Virus record (IMG/VR): IMGVR_UViG_3300021356_003687
Coordinates: 1 to 24,709 of that record
Source: a virus
Length of the DNA: 24,709 nucleotides
Direction: 5' to 3' (one strand)
Shown here: positions 12,233 through 19,941 of the stretch, piece after piece
Numbering within the stretch: the first letter of the stretch is position 1
How the letters are laid out: every line of letters begins with the position of its first letter
Program-made: the position numbers and the translations under genes
Notes under the pieces: model-generated
What the model was told of the DNA's origin: nothing
Databases searched by the model: none
Seen by the model: the letters and a program-made list of their open reading frames with translations, nothing else

Positions 12233-15200
12233 ATGATTTCCTGATCCCAAGAGTCTATTAGCTCTGATATATCGTAAATAGTTATATCGTTACTGGTTAT
12301 ACCTGGCCTAAGTAAAGCGCGCATGCTGGGCACTTTCTTGCGTACAGTATTGTACTTAAGAGCTATATCGCTAGAATCACCCATACGCTTTAGCCTGCCC
12401 GCCTTTTCTCTAGAAAATCTAGATACTTTACTCAGGATGTTTTGAAGCACATCTGGCCACATAACTACTAGTACTTTTACAGTCTTAGATTCTCCCTTAG
12501 TATCTACGTCTGTGTATTCTGTGTAGGAGAGACCACAGTCCATATCAATAAGTCGGAACCTGTCGGTCCTATCTGCCAGTATAGTACGTATGGCAGTTGT
12601 ACGAGAGTCTGCACCTTGTCGCTTGTGCTCTACCCGAGCGCTTAGTACCTGGTCAAGCAGGTCTTTTGTATGCGTAGAGCTAGAGATCCTACCTATCAAC
12701 CCGATGTTCTTCTTAACTACCCGCTTAATATAGTCATGCGGGTCTCTGCCCACTAGCTGTATAAGTGCCGCGGTAATCACGATGCTATCCAGAAGTCTTG
12801 AAGGAACTGCCATTCCTGCATGAGCAGCTAGAGCATCTTTCACATCAGACCTATTATAGTACTCACGCAGGAAGCTTATATTCTTAACTAGCTCAGGGGT
12901 CCTAGAGTACATCCCTATAGATATATTACGTTTAAAGTGAAGTAGAGTCTCTTCGCCAAATATAGTGTCCATGTTTAAGTGTGGGTGCGGGTGATCCTCT
13001 ACCCTTATAGACTCAAACTGCATAAACCTAGAGATGTCAGCCTCGTCTCTTAGGTACTGGATGCCACAACACCAGATCATAGACTTTATTATATACTCTG
13101 TTACCTCTCTAGAATCTGCATTGCCACGTGTGATTTTAGATTGGGGGCTAGAGGTTAGGGCGCGCAGATCAATAAGTATCTCCCTAACTGTTCTACTCTG
13201 CCTGTCATCACCTGTGTCCTCGAACTCGTCCAGCACTAAGCCTAGTCCGCAGCGATTAGCATCCTTACGAGTACCCGCTGCAGTGTAACTTGCAGGTATA
13301 TCTATAGTAGACTCTAGCAAACGAAACTTAGGGTCTTTGCCTCCTACTAAGTCTAGAAGCTTAGATTTCCCCGAGCCTCTCTGACCATTCAACATCGTAT
13401 ACAGCGGATGAGGCAGACATCCGGAAATAGGCGTTAGCATCATAGCCGCTGCAATGTACTCTGCATCCTCCAGACCTCCCTTTAACCTCCATGAGTTATG
13501 GATGCTGCTAACTATAAAATCATAGGTCTCCTCAATATCCACGTCCTCACCCTGTTGTAGGGTATCACAGCCATCAATTACTCTGCTCCATGGCTGCTTT
13601 ATGATATTAAACGTATAGTTACCTACCTTGGGACCATCTAGCATAGCCCATGTTAGCTTGTCCGTATCGTCAAATCTACCTAGGTAAACATCGGACCCAT
13701 TTACTATTGCCCAGCATTTTTCTTCAACCCCCTCTTCAAAGGATACGGTTATGTAATGCGAGCCTGACTTGAGCTCTTCTAAACTAGAAGTAGAGGGTAG
13801 ACCGCGTACTACCCGGCCTACTGCATACCTTAGATACTTCTCCATCTTAGAGTTTAAGTCTATCAGGTTAAGAGGCACTACTCGTTTGTTTACTACTTTT
13901 GTGGCTAAGCTTCTCGGTATCCCGACATTAGCCCTAAGCCAATCAGCGGCAGGGCCAAGCTCTGATTCTAGCTTACCTAGCAGCTCATTTACTCTACTTA
14001 CCCGCCAAGCGATGGGGGTCTTAGTTTTCCTTGACCACCCCTTTACCACACACTCTGTGCTATTTATACCTTCTATACCGACGAAATAGATTTCTTCAGC
14101 CAAAGCTTGGGTTATACGGGATATAAACCCTTCTTCACTATCGTCCTGGCCCACCACTATTTCTAGTAGAGTCCCAAGAGATAGAGGCACAAACTTACTG
14201 CACTCTATACAGTATAGCCTCTGACTATCCGGATCTCTCAGACAAGCCCCGTTGGTAGCTACTACCCTCTTTACTTCAGGAATGTCGTCAGAGTCTACTT
14301 TCTCTAGATCTGAGCGCGTTTGCTCTATAAGCCACTTATAAGCCGGAACAAAATTAGCTCGTTCTGTTGTTGTAGTCTCACTAGGTAGCAACTTATTTAG
14401 GCACGCTATCCATGTATCCCAGCCATGAACTTCTATAGCTTTATGAGGATCTTTGGCTTTTACCTCTTCAGGCCAATCAAACACCCTACAGGATAGGCTG
14501 GTAGACTTCATCAGAGACTTAGCTATGCCGTCGCCACCGTGGTCAGGATGATCAGCAGCAATCAGTATCTTTGTTATACCACAGGTGCTCTTAAGTCTAT
14601 CAGGGCTAGATGCACCTGCACCACCTACTCCTAGCACAATATCGTAGGTAACTGACTTTAAGTAGTTTACTAGATGAGCCAAAGCGTCGAACTCACCTTC
14701 CACTAAGATAGCAGCTAACCCGCCAGAGGCAGGTTTACCCATACTAGCCACGAAGTTAGCTAGACCAAGAAAGCCTATACCTTGCTCGTGGCTGTCAGGT
14801 ATGAACTGCTCGTCCTTATTTGTACTGTTAGGACGCATAAAATCAGCTCTAATTTTGAAGCGGCTAATCTCGGTAGGGGACTTGTGGTAGAAAAACACAA
14901 GCGATCCTATATAGTTAGGGGTAAGTACAGGTTTTACATAGTCGTATACCTGCTTAGTACGGTGAACATACTTGTTTAGCAGAACACCCGGAGGTAGCAC
15001 CCCTATAGGTAAGTTAGCGAACGTATCAGCAGTAACGCCCCGAGATTCAAGATACTGCACACAACTCTGTGCAAATAGATATTCTTGACTACCTCGGTTA
15101 GCGGCAGCATCTACTAGTACTTTGTTACAGGCAAAAGCTAGCTCTTCTTTAGTGCTATGCCTATCTTCCTGAGCGCTTAGCTCTTTCTCGATAGTTTTAG

Positions 15201-15507
15201 CAAAAGTCTTTACGCCCTTTGTTCTAAGGAGCCTAGCTGCTCCGCCCCAGCTTAGCTTGCCGACTTGAGATATAAACAGCAGCGGATTTGACTGATACTT
15301 GCCACAGCCAAAACATTTAACAAAGCCTTTGTCTGGTACAATCCAACAGCTAGGTCTGGCGTCTACGTGACCTGGGAAAGGGCAGCAGCCTTTTAGTGCT
15401 TTGCCCTTTATGGTCCATGAGTTACCCGCTCCTAGATGAGTTAATATTTCTTTCCACTGGGATAAGCTTATATCTTCCCATAACTTCTTAACGGGTAGTT
15501 CAGTCAC
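12229..15507 (-). CDS. Primase-helicase fusion (CHC2 zinc finger, TOPRIM, helicase)
   Basis: 1092 residues. The N-terminus has a DnaG-type zinc finger: C41/C42, H47, C65 and C68 in GCCPFPGHVD and KCFGCGK. The TOPRIM core follows, with LVEGEFD (Glu 270) and AADHPDHGG (317-325). A long middle region without clear motifs leads to a P-loop helicase: Walker A GQRGSGKS (708-715), Walker B LGLVLDEFE (about 755-762), and a sensor/arginine-finger-like block (CCGIQYLRDEADISRFM). The fusion would make primers and unwind DNA at the fork. The GTG start (15507) shares GTGA with the stop of the upstream nuclease, and its own stop overlaps the polymerase start, so nuclease, primase-helicase and polymerase are translationally linked. 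The helicase resembles SF3/AAA+ types more than DnaB, a by-eye judgement. Confidence 0.93.
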   Translation of the reverse strand: MTELPVKKLWEDISLSQWKEILTHLGAGNSWTIKGKALKGCCPFPGHVDARPSCWIVPDKGFVKCFGCGKYQSNPLLFISQVGKLSWGGAARLLRTKGVKTFAKTIEKELSAQEDRHSTKEELAFACNKVLVDAAANRGSQEYLFAQSCVQYLESRGVTADTFANLPIGVLPPGVLLNKYVHRTKQVYDYVKPVLTPNYIGSLVFFYHKSPTEISRFKIRADFMRPNSTNKDEQFIPDSHEQGIGFLGLANFVASMGKPASGGLAAILVEGEFDALAHLVNYLKSVTYDIVLGVGGAGASSPDRLKSTCGITKILIAADHPDHGGDGIAKSLMKSTSLSCRVFDWPEEVKAKDPHKAIEVHGWDTWIACLNKLLPSETTTTERANFVPAYKWLIEQTRSDLEKVDSDDIPEVKRVVATNGACLRDPDSQRLYCIECSKFVPLSLGTLLEIVVGQDDSEEGFISRITQALAEEIYFVGIEGINSTECVVKGWSRKTKTPIAWRVSRVNELLGKLESELGPAADWLRANVGIPRSLATKVVNKRVVPLNLIDLNSKMEKYLRYAVGRVVRGLPSTSSLEELKSGSHYITVSFEEGVEEKCWAIVNGSDVYLGRFDDTDKLTWAMLDGPKVGNYTFNIIKQPWSRVIDGCDTLQQGEDVDIEETYDFIVSSIHNSWRLKGGLEDAEYIAAAMMLTPISGCLPHPLYTMLNGQRGSGKSKLLDLVGGKDPKFRLLESTIDIPASYTAAGTRKDANRCGLGLVLDEFEDTGDDRQSRTVREILIDLRALTSSPQSKITRGNADSREVTEYIIKSMIWCCGIQYLRDEADISRFMQFESIRVEDHPHPHLNMDTIFGEETLLHFKRNISIGMYSRTPELVKNISFLREYYNRSDVKDALAAHAGMAVPSRLLDSIVITAALIQLVGRDPHDYIKRVVKKNIGLIGRISSSTHTKDLLDQVLSARVEHKRQGADSRTTAIRTILADRTDRFRLIDMDCGLSYTEYTDVDTKGESKTVKVLVVMWPDVLQNILSKVSRFSREKAGRLKRMGDSSDIALKYNTVRKKVPSMRALLRPGITSNDITIYDISELIDSWDQEII

Positions 15508-16301
15508 AGAGAGGCTCTTTCCTTTTCACATAGGATTTTATACTGACACCAGTTACAGTGCCTACCAACATTAAAGTTGTTAGGAGATATAGTTTCTACT
15601 AGCTCGTTTATAGTAGTAAACACGGGGTTAGACTCATTGATATCCGCTTTCTTTACTTTACGAGGATACCAATCTAGGTCACCAGTACTAGAAAAGTAGG
15701 CTGCCATAGACACAGACTTAACGTCATATGCGCTATGTACTAGCACACCATAGGATTCAAGTTGCAGAGTATAATTATCTACCGGCTTGCGTCTGCCCGT
15801 TTTGATGTCTATGGCTATTGCGTGCTTTTCACCATTTTTCTCAATGATAATTAGTCTATCCAAGACACCTCGTAACACAGAACCATAGTCCCAGAAGTCT
15901 ACAGCCTGTAGTGTGGGGCTAATAGCTAGTCTAAGCTCAGCCTCATCAAGCACTACAGTGTTCTTATCTTTAAATGCATCCATACGCTCTTTGTAGCTGT
16001 GGATGCCACGCTTTTGAGAACGTATAGTAAGCGTGTTTTTCTTAGTCTTGGGTATATCTTGGAAGGCCTCAGCTTCTGCAACTTGACTACCCATACCATT
16101 AGTAAGGTGTTCAGCATATTTATGTACTGCAGATCCCATTTCTAGGACAGAGTTATCCTGAACTAACTGCTCATCTTCTTTTAAAGACGGCTTTTCAATG
16201 TACTGAAATATATACTTCAGAGGGCATTCAGATAGCACCCCGGCTTTGCTCGGACTCCAAGGACCAAATTCAACAGCTCCTGAGCTAAAAAAACGGGTCA
16301 T
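15504..16301 (-). CDS. Cas4/RecB-type PD-(D/E)XK nuclease with likely 4Fe-4S site
   Basis: 265 residues. It has the RecB-family nuclease motifs: WSPSKAGVLSECPLKY (C26), MGSAVHKYAEHL (H60), GVLDRLIII (Asp 148), IDIKTGR (Asp 165, Lys 167), and Q180 with the following Tyr. The C-terminal RHCNWCQYKILC supplies C249, C252 and C258, which with C26 give the one-plus-three Cys arrangement of Cas4-type iron-sulfur nucleases. These process DNA ends in recombination and replication. The gene lies in the replication operon between SSB and primase-helicase, behind a strong GAAAGGAGG site at good spacing from ATG 16301. No CRISPR genes are near, so a role in phage replication or recombination is more likely than spacer acquisition. 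A second homologous nuclease lies at 19181-19933. Confidence 0.88.
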   Translation of the reverse strand: MTRFFSSGAVEFGPWSPSKAGVLSECPLKYIFQYIEKPSLKEDEQLVQDNSVLEMGSAVHKYAEHLTNGMGSQVAEAEAFQDIPKTKKNTLTIRSQKRGIHSYKERMDAFKDKNTVVLDEAELRLAISPTLQAVDFWDYGSVLRGVLDRLIIIEKNGEKHAIAIDIKTGRRKPVDNYTLQLESYGVLVHSAYDVKSVSMAAYFSSTGDLDWYPRKVKKADINESNPVFTTINELVETISPNNFNVGRHCNWCQYKILCEKERASL

Positions 16302-16347
16302 ACCCGCCTCCTTTCATTTAAAGGTTATACCACCTTACCAGTTTAGC

Positions 16348-16905
16348 TTAGATGTCGAACGCCGGCTCATCATCCTCACTTACATCAGCGCTAGCTCCAG
16401 CGCTAACTACCGGCGCTTCTGCTGTAGCTGCCTGAGGTGCAGTGGGAGCTACTACCTCATCAGCATCTGCTGCCTTGTACGAGAAATCAAGATATGCTTT
16501 ATCGTTTTTGCTGATCTTGCGTTTCGCAATGATCATCAAAGTCCTACCTGCAAGTGCAGATTGATTACCACCGGTAAGGCAAGCACCAAGGAACTGACCA
16601 TCAATCTGCTCACCGGGGCACGCAGCGTTGATCAGGGCGCGAATAAGCCCAAGGTTGTTCTCGATGCGCCACGCCGGCTCGTTACTGAGCGCGAAGATCT
16701 GCTTAACGCCTGAGCCTTTAGGGTGCTCCGGATTAGAAGATGATAGTACATCACACTCGATGATCGCGATCTCTTTACCAGCCTGAGTCTCTCTAGTCTC
16801 AGCACCTACCACTGTTACTACGTGACGGCCTTCACCGACGTAATCACGATCAACTCGCTTAGGCTGTACATTCTGTAGTTTACTGTTCAATTTATCAAAG
16901 TCCAT
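16348..16905 (-). CDS. Probable single-stranded DNA-binding protein
   Basis: 185 residues. The N-terminal two-thirds are beta-rich and OB-fold-like (HVVTVVGAETRETQAGKEIA; ALAGRTLMIIAKRKISKN). An Ala/Pro/Val-rich linker follows, then an acidic tail ending DVSEDDEPAFDI. Such a flexible linker and acidic tip is typical of SSBs, which use it to recruit replication partners. It starts one base after the stop of the upstream gene with AAAGG nearby, and precedes the Cas4-like nuclease, primase-helicase and polymerase, as expected for a replication operon. Codon use is more GC-rich than its neighbours, fitting high expression. The family assignment rests on architecture and context rather than a clear sequence motif. 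Confidence 0.7.
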   Translation of the reverse strand: MDFDKLNSKLQNVQPKRVDRDYVGEGRHVVTVVGAETRETQAGKEIAIIECDVLSSSNPEHPKGSGVKQIFALSNEPAWRIENNLGLIRALINAACPGEQIDGQFLGACLTGGNQSALAGRTLMIIAKRKISKNDKAYLDFSYKAADADEVVAPTAPQAATAEAPVVSAGASADVSEDDEPAFDI

Positions 16906-16906
16906 A

Positions 16907-17416
16907 TTAGGAACCTTTCATAGGGTTAGCGATAGCTTTAGCTTTAGTTTTTTGCTGTTCGCTGGGTGAGTTAGGGCTTCTTTTGACAGATAGGGCACCT
17001 GCCTTAGAAGACGATATTAACAATACTACCTCCCAGGGATTGTCCCAATAAGAGGTAAGCAGTCTAAATACTGCCTCGCCTGTAACCCAATTTTCATCGG
17101 AGAAGGTAAGGCTATACACAGTGTTGTCAGGGTCACAAGCAAGTCCAGTTAAAGTGTATTCCACTTTACAGGGCAATGTGCTATCTCTGTAGGCGTAGCT
17201 TGCACAGTCTATACATGGTTTCCCAGTTACACTAGTAACCATGTTGACCGAGGAACATCCTGTAGGGTGTTTTCTAGCCACTGAGATATTAGCTGGCACG
17301 AGCTCTAGCGCTCTGCCCAGTTCCTTGGAATCAGTGAACATGGTACCCGCTAACCCTTCATCTAGAGAGGATCGTATCTTGATAGACCCTACCAAAGAAT
17401 CAGAGATTTTAGACAT
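16907..17416 (-). CDS. Hypothetical Cys-containing protein heading the replication operon
   Basis: 169 residues, family not recognised. Five Cys residues cluster in the middle (HPTGCSSV, KPCIDCASY, LPCKVEY, LACDPDN), which could hold a metal ion. The C-terminal 30 residues are basic and rich in Lys, Ser and Pro (SVKRSPNSPSEQQKTKAK), probably disordered and able to bind nucleic acid. It is the first gene of the replication operon, one base upstream of the SSB-like gene, so a replication-accessory role is a reasonable inference. The ATG at 17416 has only a weak ribosome site (GAAG eight bases upstream). Its first codons overlap the 5' end of the divergent sigma gene. Confidence 0.78.
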   Translation of the reverse strand: MSKISDSLVGSIKIRSSLDEGLAGTMFTDSKELGRALELVPANISVARKHPTGCSSVNMVTSVTGKPCIDCASYAYRDSTLPCKVEYTLTGLACDPDNTVYSLTFSDENWVTGEAVFRLLTSYWDNPWEVVLLISSSKAGALSVKRSPNSPSEQQKTKAKAIANPMKGS

Positions 17417-18074
17417 ATATTACACTTCGCTTTCCAAAGTTAATATTCTTCCTCGTCAGGAGGAAGATCTCGCTCTAAAAGAGTATCACGATACTAACAC
17501 TTCTGAGGCCCGTAAACAACAGTTAAAAAAGGTAATTTTAGAGAGTAATCTACGGTTAGTGTTTAGTATGGCTAAAGGCATGTGGGACAAGAAAGATCCC
17601 GAGCTCTTAGCTGATTTGATAGCCAATGGTAATGTAGGCCTCATACTCGCTTTAGACAAATTCAATCCCAATTACGGAACTCGCTTCTGTACCTATGCAG
17701 GTCACTGGGTCTTGATGACCATGCGGAAAAGCTACCGGGGGCTTGTTAGAACCCCTAGTAATAAGCCCTCAGCTATAATTACTGGATCTGAAGATATGCC
17801 TATTGGCACCTACGAAGACTCTATAGAAGAGGACATAGATGCCGCTCAGAGGAAGTACGTTCTTAATCTTTGGCTTAGATTTCTATCCAATAGAGAGAGG
17901 TTTATCATAACACATTCTTTCAGCCTTAAAGATCCTACTGCTAAGCCTCTGTCACTTAGAGACATGAGTAAGTCTTTAGGCTTATCCAGTGAGCGTGTTC
18001 GTCAGATAAGAGCTGGTGCTATGGATAAGCTCAAACTCTGGATGACTTACCACTATCCTGAAACTCAGGATTAG
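17379..18074 (+). CDS. Phage sigma-70-family RNA polymerase sigma factor
   Basis: About 231 residues. Region 2 is clear: NLRLVFSMAKGM, then DLIANGNVGLILALDKF and YGTRFCTYAGHWVLMTMRK, which contain core-binding and -10 recognition helices. Region 4 near the end, SLRDMSKSLGLSSERVRQI, is a helix-turn-helix for -35 recognition. The segment between is short, so it is a compact alternative sigma. It would direct host RNA polymerase to phage promoters, probably middle or late ones. The frame opens at 17241, but TTG 17379 with AGAGGA seven bases upstream is the best start; ATG 17340 is possible but poorly served. It overlaps the 5' end of the divergent replication operon by 38 bases, and its stop overlaps the ParB-like stop (TTAG). 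Confidence 0.88.
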   Translation: MIDPTKESEILDIYYTSLSKVNILPRQEEDLALKEYHDTNTSEARKQQLKKVILESNLRLVFSMAKGMWDKKDPELLADLIANGNVGLILALDKFNPNYGTRFCTYAGHWVLMTMRKSYRGLVRTPSNKPSAIITGSEDMPIGTYEDSIEEDIDAAQRKYVLNLWLRFLSNRERFIITHSFSLKDPTAKPLSLRDMSKSLGLSSERVRQIRAGAMDKLKLWMTYHYPETQD

Positions 18075-19180
18075 GCGTCGTCTGCGGGCTCCTCGCTTGC
18101 ACCGAGAATTACAGACTCCAAGGTGTTGTCATCGCTTGGGTCCATGATCCACTGCAGTACCTGGATCGCGACACCGAGGTCAAGCGCTGCGTTCTCACTC
18201 TGTGGATCGTCCTCTGCGCTCGCTAGTGAGGCACGCAACGTAGCCAACTCTTGCACGCAGCGCAAGAGTTCTTCTCCACTGCGTACGGGAGTCTTAGGCG
18301 CCTTTTGAGCCCTCTTCTTACGGTCTTGGGTCTTGATACCCTCACCGCCAGCCTCGACAGACTCCTTGTGCTTAGTGTCAATGAGGTCTTTGACCTCATT
18401 CGTAGAGGGCTTAGACTCCTCATCACCCTTAGCGACCTCGAGGATCTCTTGCCGAGCCTCTTCGTCAGAGACGTTAGCCAAGAGTTTACCTACTGAGAAA
18501 CTAACCTCAGCGTTATCCACGGCCGCCACCACCTCTGGCATCTCGGCCTCCTTATCCAACAAGGCCAAACGAGTGCGTACCGTCTGTACCGCCAACCCGA
18601 AGCTCTTGGCGAGAACCTCGATATCCTGACCTGCATCCATCTGCTGGCGGATTTGACGTGCCATTTCGATTGGGCTCCAGTTAAGTCTCTGGGTATTACG
18701 GATCAACGCATCCTGGCCAAGCTCCAACATGACCTGCGAGCGGATGTGCTCACGGCACGCCTCTTGGAGCTCATCGTCCGCGTCGGCGTTAAGAGATAGC
18801 CAATCTTGGAAGGTTGACTCTACCACGTTAAGTACTGAAGGCTTAACCTCGACTCTCACTTTCGTGAGGGCTTTACCTGTGTCAGTTGCAGTAACACCTT
18901 CCTCTACGAGGAGGTTGAGCACATAGCAACGACGATTACCCTCGAGCACACGATAGCCATTACCCTCGTCGTTCTCCATAACAATAGGAGACTCTAGCAC
19001 GCCCTTAGACGCGATGCTCTGCTTCATAGAAGCGATCTCTTCATCGCTACCATAATACTCCCGCGACTGCAGGATATCAGTGTCACCTGGAGTCTTGTAC
19101 TCCAGGTCACTTAGATCTACCAGTTTGTAGGTACTTTTGATGCTCGTTGCATCTACCACGGGAAATTCAGCGTTAGCCAT
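18071..19180 (-). CDS. ParB/Srx-like DNA-binding protein
   Basis: 369 residues. The N-terminal ParB-type domain has ESPIVMEN and GYRVLEGNRRCYVLN (about residues 63-90), equivalent to the CTP/DNA-binding 'GERR' box of ParB. A helix-turn-helix follows (DIEVLAKSFGLAVQTVRTRL, about 185-205). Then comes an acidic, Lys-rich C-terminal part (KTQDRKKRAQKAPKTP) and a very acidic end. No ParA partner is in the window, so it may act in genome organisation or as a transcription factor instead of partition. ATG 19180 follows the upstream stop directly, with AAAGGA seven bases before it. Codon use is notably GC-rich and CTAG is scarce compared with neighbours, suggesting strong expression or a different origin. 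Confidence 0.88.
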   Translation of the reverse strand: MANAEFPVVDATSIKSTYKLVDLSDLEYKTPGDTDILQSREYYGSDEEIASMKQSIASKGVLESPIVMENDEGNGYRVLEGNRRCYVLNLLVEEGVTATDTGKALTKVRVEVKPSVLNVVESTFQDWLSLNADADDELQEACREHIRSQVMLELGQDALIRNTQRLNWSPIEMARQIRQQMDAGQDIEVLAKSFGLAVQTVRTRLALLDKEAEMPEVVAAVDNAEVSFSVGKLLANVSDEEARQEILEVAKGDEESKPSTNEVKDLIDTKHKESVEAGGEGIKTQDRKKRAQKAPKTPVRSGEELLRCVQELATLRASLASAEDDPQSENAALDLGVAIQVLQWIMDPSDDNTLESVILGASEEPADDA

Positions 19181-19933
19181 TTAGCAGTCCTTTCCTCTAC
19201 AAGAGGCAAAGTGGGCGCACCATTTTTCGGTGCAAACCCATTGTGTCGGCGCAGTCATTGGGAAGTTACCTGCGCTTATATTTGTTGCGACCTCGCCAAT
19301 GAGGTCGGTGAAGTAGTTTAGTTCCCCTGGTGTAAAAGTGTGTCGCGACACACCAACCTTGGGAGTTTTAGTCTTTACCAACGAGTCGAACCGGACGCAA
19401 GGATTTTCTTGCGTAATAGCGTACATCGCTAATTGAACGCTGTTCTTAGCGTCCGTTACGCTCTTAGCTCTCTTGGTAACCTTTAGATCACAGATCTCAG
19501 GTGACCCCGATGAGTTATCCACATAGTCGATGTAACCCAAAACAGGCACATCTCCTACCAGAGATTCGAATCCAAACTCTGATTTTGTGGGCATGATTGA
19601 TATACCCAGCTCCTTATACCACGTTTTATAGAGGATTTGCGCATAAGTATTCCAGTAGCCGATCTCTTCGCCCTCTAAATCTGCACCCTCAAAGTATGAG
19701 TTGAGGGGAGTACTGGAAAATAAATCTACCTCGTTTAGCTCACTTAACTCTAGTATAGAAGTCAATTTATTCTCTACTAGTTTGTGAACTGCAGACCCCA
19801 CAGATATAGCTGCGGTCCTTTTAAACTCAGGTTTCTCTTCTAAGATGTAATCACGGTAGTATTGCTGAGGGCAGCTCAGATACTTGCTTATCTGACTTGC
19901 GGACAGATAGGCTTTTGGTAAGTTGTAAGCCAT
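19181..19933 (-). CDS. Second Cas4/RecB-type PD-(D/E)XK nuclease
   Basis: 250 residues. Motifs: LSASQISKYLSCPQQYYRDY (C21), SVGSAVHKLVE (H50), GYIDYVD (Asp 137), ICDLKVTKR (Asp 149, Lys 151), and Q167 with Tyr 171. The C-terminal QWVCTEKWCAHFASCRGKDC supplies C234, C239, C245 and C250. C21 plus three of these give a Cas4-like iron-sulfur arrangement, though the spacing is looser than in the paralogue at 15504. Start ATG 19933 has AGGAG seven bases upstream; the frame extends further 5' but without a better site. It lies between the SNF2 helicase and ParB-like genes, eight bases after the former, so helicase and nuclease probably act together in DNA end processing. Confidence 0.87.
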   Translation of the reverse strand: MAYNLPKAYLSASQISKYLSCPQQYYRDYILEEKPEFKRTAAISVGSAVHKLVENKLTSILELSELNEVDLFSSTPLNSYFEGADLEGEEIGYWNTYAQILYKTWYKELGISIMPTKSEFGFESLVGDVPVLGYIDYVDNSSGSPEICDLKVTKRAKSVTDAKNSVQLAMYAITQENPCVRFDSLVKTKTPKVGVSRHTFTPGELNYFTDLIGEVATNISAGNFPMTAPTQWVCTEKWCAHFASCRGKDC

Positions 19934-19941
19934 GTTATCTC

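Noticed and set aside
17241-17378. N-terminal extension of the sigma factor
   Set aside because: The extension is entirely antisense to the divergent gene, looks like low-complexity Ser/Pro/Glu shadow sequence, and the TTG at 17379 has a better ribosome site.
18123-18926. Plus-strand frames opposite the ParB-like gene
   Set aside because: Ser/Leu/Thr-rich shadows typical of the complement of a GC-rich gene, without ribosome sites.
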